Shown in pieces: positions 60,453-64,000 of a stretch of DNA of 64,000 nt (the stretch's first letter is position 1; the number at the start of each line of letters is the position of its first letter). The stretch spans positions 248,001 to 312,000 of the forward strand of contig JAKUDP010000002.1 in the NCBI GenBank assembly GCA_022570795.1, given 5' to 3'. Position numbers and translations under genes: made by a program. The notes beneath the pieces were generated by a model. It saw nothing but the letters and a program-made list of their open reading frames with translations, did not search any database and had not been told where the DNA came from. Origin of the DNA: Sphaerulina vaccinii (Eukaryota > Ascomycota > Dothideomycetes > Mycosphaerellales > Mycosphaerellaceae).

Positions 60453-61592
60453 CTAGTGGACTGGGTTCCATTGTATCTCCTGATGACTGAGCTGCTCGAC
60501 GCAGACACTCAATCCAGCAATATCGAGATCCAAGACCTCGTCATTGTTGCCAATAGGCGCCCCAAGCTCGACGACACTTCTTCGTACGGTCTCCAAGAGC
60601 TCAGCCGCACTCGTCATCTCACTGGTCCAGCACTTCCGCACCACATCTCCCAGATACAAGGCTTCAAGCCTCGGCCATTCGCGTCTCGGTATCAAAGTGG
60701 CAATCTCCTGGTCGTCCAGTCCTTGTCCATTGCCAGGCCAGTATCCAGTCATCAGCTCATATACCACGCAAGCCCATAGAAACAAGTTTGTCTGTAGCGT
60801 AGGTGTATTCGCTTGATCACGAGCATAGTAAAGAGACTGGAATGGTTCGCCACTCAAGATGCTACCAAGGTGCAAAGCTGAACTGCGTGTCCGGAACCCA
60901 GCGTTCAGGAAGCCAAGTATTTGGAGGGAGAGTCCAGATGTAAGCCAGCACGAGTTCACTGACAGATCTCCGAAGACGATCGATATCTTGGGAGCTGGTG
61001 GTTCGAAGGGATAGCTGTGGATGTGCTGTAAAGCGCTTGCGAGTTGGAGAGCCCATTTGCAAATGTGATGTAAGCGATGAGGCTTAAGTCGACTACAGGC
61101 TGTGCTCCGATCCATCGTCGTACGTTCTTCATACATCTCGTTCCAGTTGGCATCGAGGAAGGTTCGTAGAGGTGGACCACCTGGATTTGCTACAACTGGC
61201 AGCCAGGTCCACGGATCGGGACGTATGAACTTGACCAGATGTGGATGATCCTCGATGTGCTGATAGATCAGAGTCGTCTGCCAACATCTATATCGATCAC
61301 CACTTCTGTCGCTTGTACGCCATTCGGCATCATCTCCAGCATCGTCTCGGTCGTAGTACAGATCTGGGATCATGATCATCTCTGAGCCATTGCCTGCGAG
61401 CTCATGAACCATTACGGTGTCGACGAGGAAGCCAGATCCTGGTGCTAGAGGTGTCGGCGAACCGAGAGATACATCAACTTGATGTGATGGCGGCGGTATG
61501 ACCCGATAAGTTGAGCGTGCCATCGTCGTGCTCGATGCAAGGAAATCTGCATTCGCGTTCTCTCTAAACTTGAGTTCTGAAGTCGACCACAT
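60453..61592 (-). CDS. divergent protein-kinase-like protein (probable pseudokinase)
   Basis: 379 aa from ATG 61592. A kinase C-lobe layout is clear: helix E HHICKWALQLASALQHIHSY, catalytic-loop position VFGDLSVNSCWL (Asp present, HR lost, Asn displaced), Mg-loop position QILGF instead of DFG, then LFLWACVVYELMTGYWPG for the APE-to-helix-F region. No glycine-rich loop is evident. Loss of HRD and DFG makes phosphotransfer unlikely. Similar degenerate kinases are frequent in plant-associated Dothideomycetes. Its ATG overlaps by one base the stop (TAATG) of the small TM frame just upstream. Confidence 0.7.
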   Translation of the reverse strand: MWSTSELKFRENANADFLASSTTMARSTYRVIPPPSHQVDVSLGSPTPLAPGSGFLVDTVMVHELAGNGSEMIMIPDLYYDRDDAGDDAEWRTSDRSGDRYRCWQTTLIYQHIEDHPHLVKFIRPDPWTWLPVVANPGGPPLRTFLDANWNEMYEERTTMDRSTACSRLKPHRLHHICKWALQLASALQHIHSYPFEPPAPKISIVFGDLSVNSCWLTSGLSLQILGFLNAGFRTRSSALHLGSILSGEPFQSLYYARDQANTPTLQTNLFLWACVVYELMTGYWPGNGQGLDDQEIATLIPRREWPRLEALYLGDVVRKCWTSEMTSAAELLETVRRSVVELGAPIGNNDEVLDLDIAGLSVCVEQLSHQEIQWNPVH

Positions 61593-61756
61593 TAGCTCGT
61601 CACCTTCACCATAGACGATCTCGTCCTCTTACAATGCTCCAATGTTTGATGCTGCAAGGCATCCAAAGTCCTCAGAAGAACACAAAAGACGATGACTCCA
61701 GCAAACAGAAGTGGACTGAGGAACCCAGGCGGCCAGAGTCTCGCGATGGTGCTCAT
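61592..61756 (-). CDS. 54-aa TM mini-ORF upstream of the pseudokinase
   Basis: ATG 61756 encodes MSTIARLWPPGFLSPLLFAG with a TM helix running on (VIVFCVLLRTL), then a basic tail. It stops at TAA 61594-61592, sharing a base with the next ATG. It could be a separate small gene, a translated uORF, or a membrane anchor fused by an unrecognised splice or readthrough. Confidence 0.45.
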   Translation of the reverse strand: MSTIARLWPPGFLSPLLFAGVIVFCVLLRTLDALQHQTLEHCKRTRSSMVKVTS

Positions 61757-62007
61757 TGTGACTTGATATTGTGGTATGTTTGATGAATGATTGATGTCCA
61801 GCAAAGTCCTGATGAAAAGTATGCTTATATAGAGGCTAGGTGTGAAGTAGACTAGCTTACGCCATCGGAATATCTTACGCGATACGCGCCGGGGAGCGAG
61901 GGTGGTTTTTTGGCCACGTGATATTGCGGTATACCGTACACTATCCACTTGATCAGAATCATCTATCTGCTCGTCCAAACGAGCGAGTACCAGTACCATA
62001 CCGCTTT

Positions 62008-62757
62008 TCAACTGTGCTGAACACTCATATCGTAGACATGTACCTCGGAGTCGTGGTTTTGGCACTGAAGGTAGTTTTCGAACTTAAAGAAGACATCGCC
62101 AGGATCTCCTTTAGTGCTGGAAGATAGAGGTATCTCGATAGTGGACTCGTCGTTCACCTGGACACTCATTTTGCCGTTCTCAAAGCTCAGCTCGTATGTG
62201 AACTTTCCATGAGGTTGACTGAGCTCTGCGACATAAGTGTGACCTTCGTCGTGGATTGAGACATCGATCGTGCCGTTTGAACGCCAGTAAAGCAGCATGA
62301 AGCCACAAGCTTCCTGGTCGCACGTAGCTGGACCTATCTGGCCAATGCCAATCGAGCATTTGCCAGTGACGACTTCCATTTCGACTTCGATCCGGTTCAA
62401 TGGAGCATTCCAGTCCGATGATGAAGGTGCAACCTCTTTGAGCTCCGTTCGACAATGGTGGCTCACTCCTATGCCGTCCTTTCCTGAGTACGGTGTGCAT
62501 AAGCCCTTGTCCTCTTCAGGTATCTTCATGACCATTGCGCCGGTAGTTGAGTCTGTATCAAAATATGCATCATGGTAGCCGTTGCAGCCATCTCCGTAAA
62601 GCGTATCGCCTTCGATGGCTTGATTGCCGTTCGTGCTGAGCTCCAGCTTCCAGTTTCTGAGATCAAAGTTGCCGCCTGGATCGCAATCTTGTCGAAGCGT
62701 GACCGACGAAGCTAGGCTCACGAGGAGACACCCCGCTAGGAAGAATTTTGACGCCAT
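62008..62757 (-). CDS. secreted alginate-lyase-like protein (PL7 family)
   Basis: 249 aa from ATG 62757 with a signal peptide (MASKFFLAGCLLVSLASS). Motifs of the alginate lyase 2 fold: NFDLRNWKLELSTNG at the start, CRTELKEV (the RTELR active-site strand), GIGQIGP (QIH-like strand, His replaced by Gly), and FFKFENYLQ (YFKAGxYxQ strand with the catalytic Tyr region). Family members cleave uronic-acid polysaccharides by beta-elimination. Loss of the usual His after QI is unusual and may change activity or substrate, for example to glucuronan-like polymers. Confidence 0.8.
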   Translation of the reverse strand: MASKFFLAGCLLVSLASSVTLRQDCDPGGNFDLRNWKLELSTNGNQAIEGDTLYGDGCNGYHDAYFDTDSTTGAMVMKIPEEDKGLCTPYSGKDGIGVSHHCRTELKEVAPSSSDWNAPLNRIEVEMEVVTGKCSIGIGQIGPATCDQEACGFMLLYWRSNGTIDVSIHDEGHTYVAELSQPHGKFTYELSFENGKMSVQVNDESTIEIPLSSSTKGDPGDVFFKFENYLQCQNHDSEVHVYDMSVQHS

Positions 62758-64000
62758 AGCTGTCTTGTGGAATTGAGTCGTAGGAAGAGAGGGCTACTGA
62801 GAGAGTAGAAAAGTGGTCCAGTGCCGACCTTGTTCTCTTCATGATGCTGAATGAGTTTGGCGTGAACGTATATCTTAGTCGGGAAGGCTTCCTCAGGTTT
62901 CTGTCACTGCTTGCACTGCCCATCATTCCGCGACATCGTGGAGCTAATTGAGTACCTCAGCCACCAGACGTTGCATGGTGCTTGCGGCCTCTTCTGATCA
63001 CAGTAACATGAAGTCTCACATCCTGGCTCGCCAGCATCGACTTGTAGACCATGTCTCAGTCTCGGAGTACACTCGCCGATGTGATAGTGATATCCACGAA
63101 CAGGTGCAGCAGTAGTCCGCTTTCGGTATCGAGCTGGGGTCATAATGATGAGGCCGCCACTAATAAGCACATTAACCTGGCGGTATCCATGTCAATCGCA
63201 GCCTTCGCAGGATCAAGCTGTACAAGCTGTGTCGAAGAGGTGGCCCATCTAGGAAGCGGCAAACGCTGTTCAGCCGCTTTGAAGTCTCAACATGGCTTGT
63301 TTGTATCGTGGCCACTCATAATCAGGATAGAAGAGGTGGAGAAGAGGAAAAGAGGACGAGAAGAAGGGTTGGTGTTGTTTCAGGACTTTTGGTCAACGCC
63401 AAGAGCCGCTAGGGAGGAGTGGGGCCGCTCTAGTTGCCAGGAAGGAAGTCTCCAAGTCCCACCTCAACTTCCAAAAACTTCATCACAACCTTCTCCAGCC
63501 TCAGTGGCCTCACTCTTTGTCTATCGAAGCGACACAGCCTGATGAAATCATGGCGAGATGCTGGTCCGGATGCAGAGATGCGACAAGACTCAAAGCATCA
63601 GAGGCGATGCGATCCACTCCGCCCATGCCTGAAGTCCAAACGAGCTTGAGCTCAGCCTGTCCATCACCTCCACCTTGCCATAGTGACAGATGCAGCGCTT
63701 CTTATCTCCGGGCCAGTGCATATGTACCTTCCTTGTCCTACGCGACGCGTTTCCGGGCTCAGCTCGAGCATGGCTCCGCAAGGTGGATGCTCGTGCAAGA
63801 CTGGCACTAGCCAGAGTGAGGGCGTGATGCTTTCGAGTTATCTGGACTCTGTCGCTGGACATCCTGTTGCGGCCGAGTGGAGGACTCGATCTGGTGCAGA
63901 TCGGCGCTCCAGAGTATCACAAACGTGCATATTTGCCAGGATCGAATGCACATCGAGAGACGCGAGCACACAAAGCCTGGCTAACCTCCAAGCATGGCCC
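62758..64000. other. right-end region, no clear gene
   Basis: 1.24 kb. A 163-codon plus frame (63051-63542) starts with ATG but shows no domain. Frames from about 63810 stay open to the edge and could be the start of a gene outside the window. Nothing is firmly supported. Confidence 0.4.

Noticed and set aside
1..64000. CRISPR arrays, operons, ribosome binding sites, bacterial insertion sequences
   Set aside because: Spliceosomal introns and gene families show a eukaryotic nuclear genome; no such structures were seen.

Overview
This is a window of a filamentous ascomycete nuclear genome. Genes are dense and lie on both strands. They carry few introns, mostly 50-115 nt with GT..AG ends (one is GC..AG), some with a clear branch site such as TACTAAC at 46651. 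The gene content (septin, PROPPIN, small TIM, Hul5, Cid-type nucleotidyltransferase, 2EXR and F-box families, secreted Cys-rich protein) suggests Dothideomycetes, probably a relative of Mycosphaerellaceae plant-associated fungi. The class is an inference from family style, not a database result.

Layout. 0-11 kb: the 3' part of a RING-PH-VWA scaffold gene, a 2EXR protein, a three-exon O-methyltransferase, a Cdc11/AspA-type septin and a PROPPIN sharing a divergent promoter. 11-13.6 kb: a small secreted Cys-rich protein followed by a degenerate ~250-bp tandem array. 13.6-31.5 kb: a Cid/CutA-type terminal nucleotidyltransferase, two isochorismatase-fold hydrolases, a polytopic membrane protein, a mitochondrial Sel1-like protein, DHFR bracketed by two copies of a MITE-like repeat, a succinate/fumarate carrier and a protein with three SHD1-like repeats. 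31.9-36.6 kb: a 1,556-aa PPR-like protein.

36.9-49.4 kb is the accessory stretch. It holds 2EXR paralogues (one interrupted, one only a fragment), TIM13, a fold-back repeat, a run of small one-TM proteins that share upstream sequence blocks, genes carrying single in-frame stops, a ~200-bp dispersed repeat that appears to form an intron of a surface-protein gene, the EndoG-type nuclease NUC1 and a 90-bp minisatellite. 49.8-62.8 kb: Hul5 HECT ligase, an MFS transporter, a basic nuclear-looking protein, a third MITE copy, two tandem F-box proteins, a Cys-rich protein, a pseudokinase whose ATG overlaps the stop of a TM mini-ORF, and a secreted PL7 alginate-lyase-like protein. The last 1.2 kb shows no convincing gene.

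The genes do not form one pathway. The core genes are housekeeping. The most novel material is in the repeats and the decaying small genes: the MITE family, the introner-like repeat, the 250-bp array and the stop-interrupted small TM gene. Exon limits were placed by hand from splice signals, reading phase and family motifs, without transcript data.
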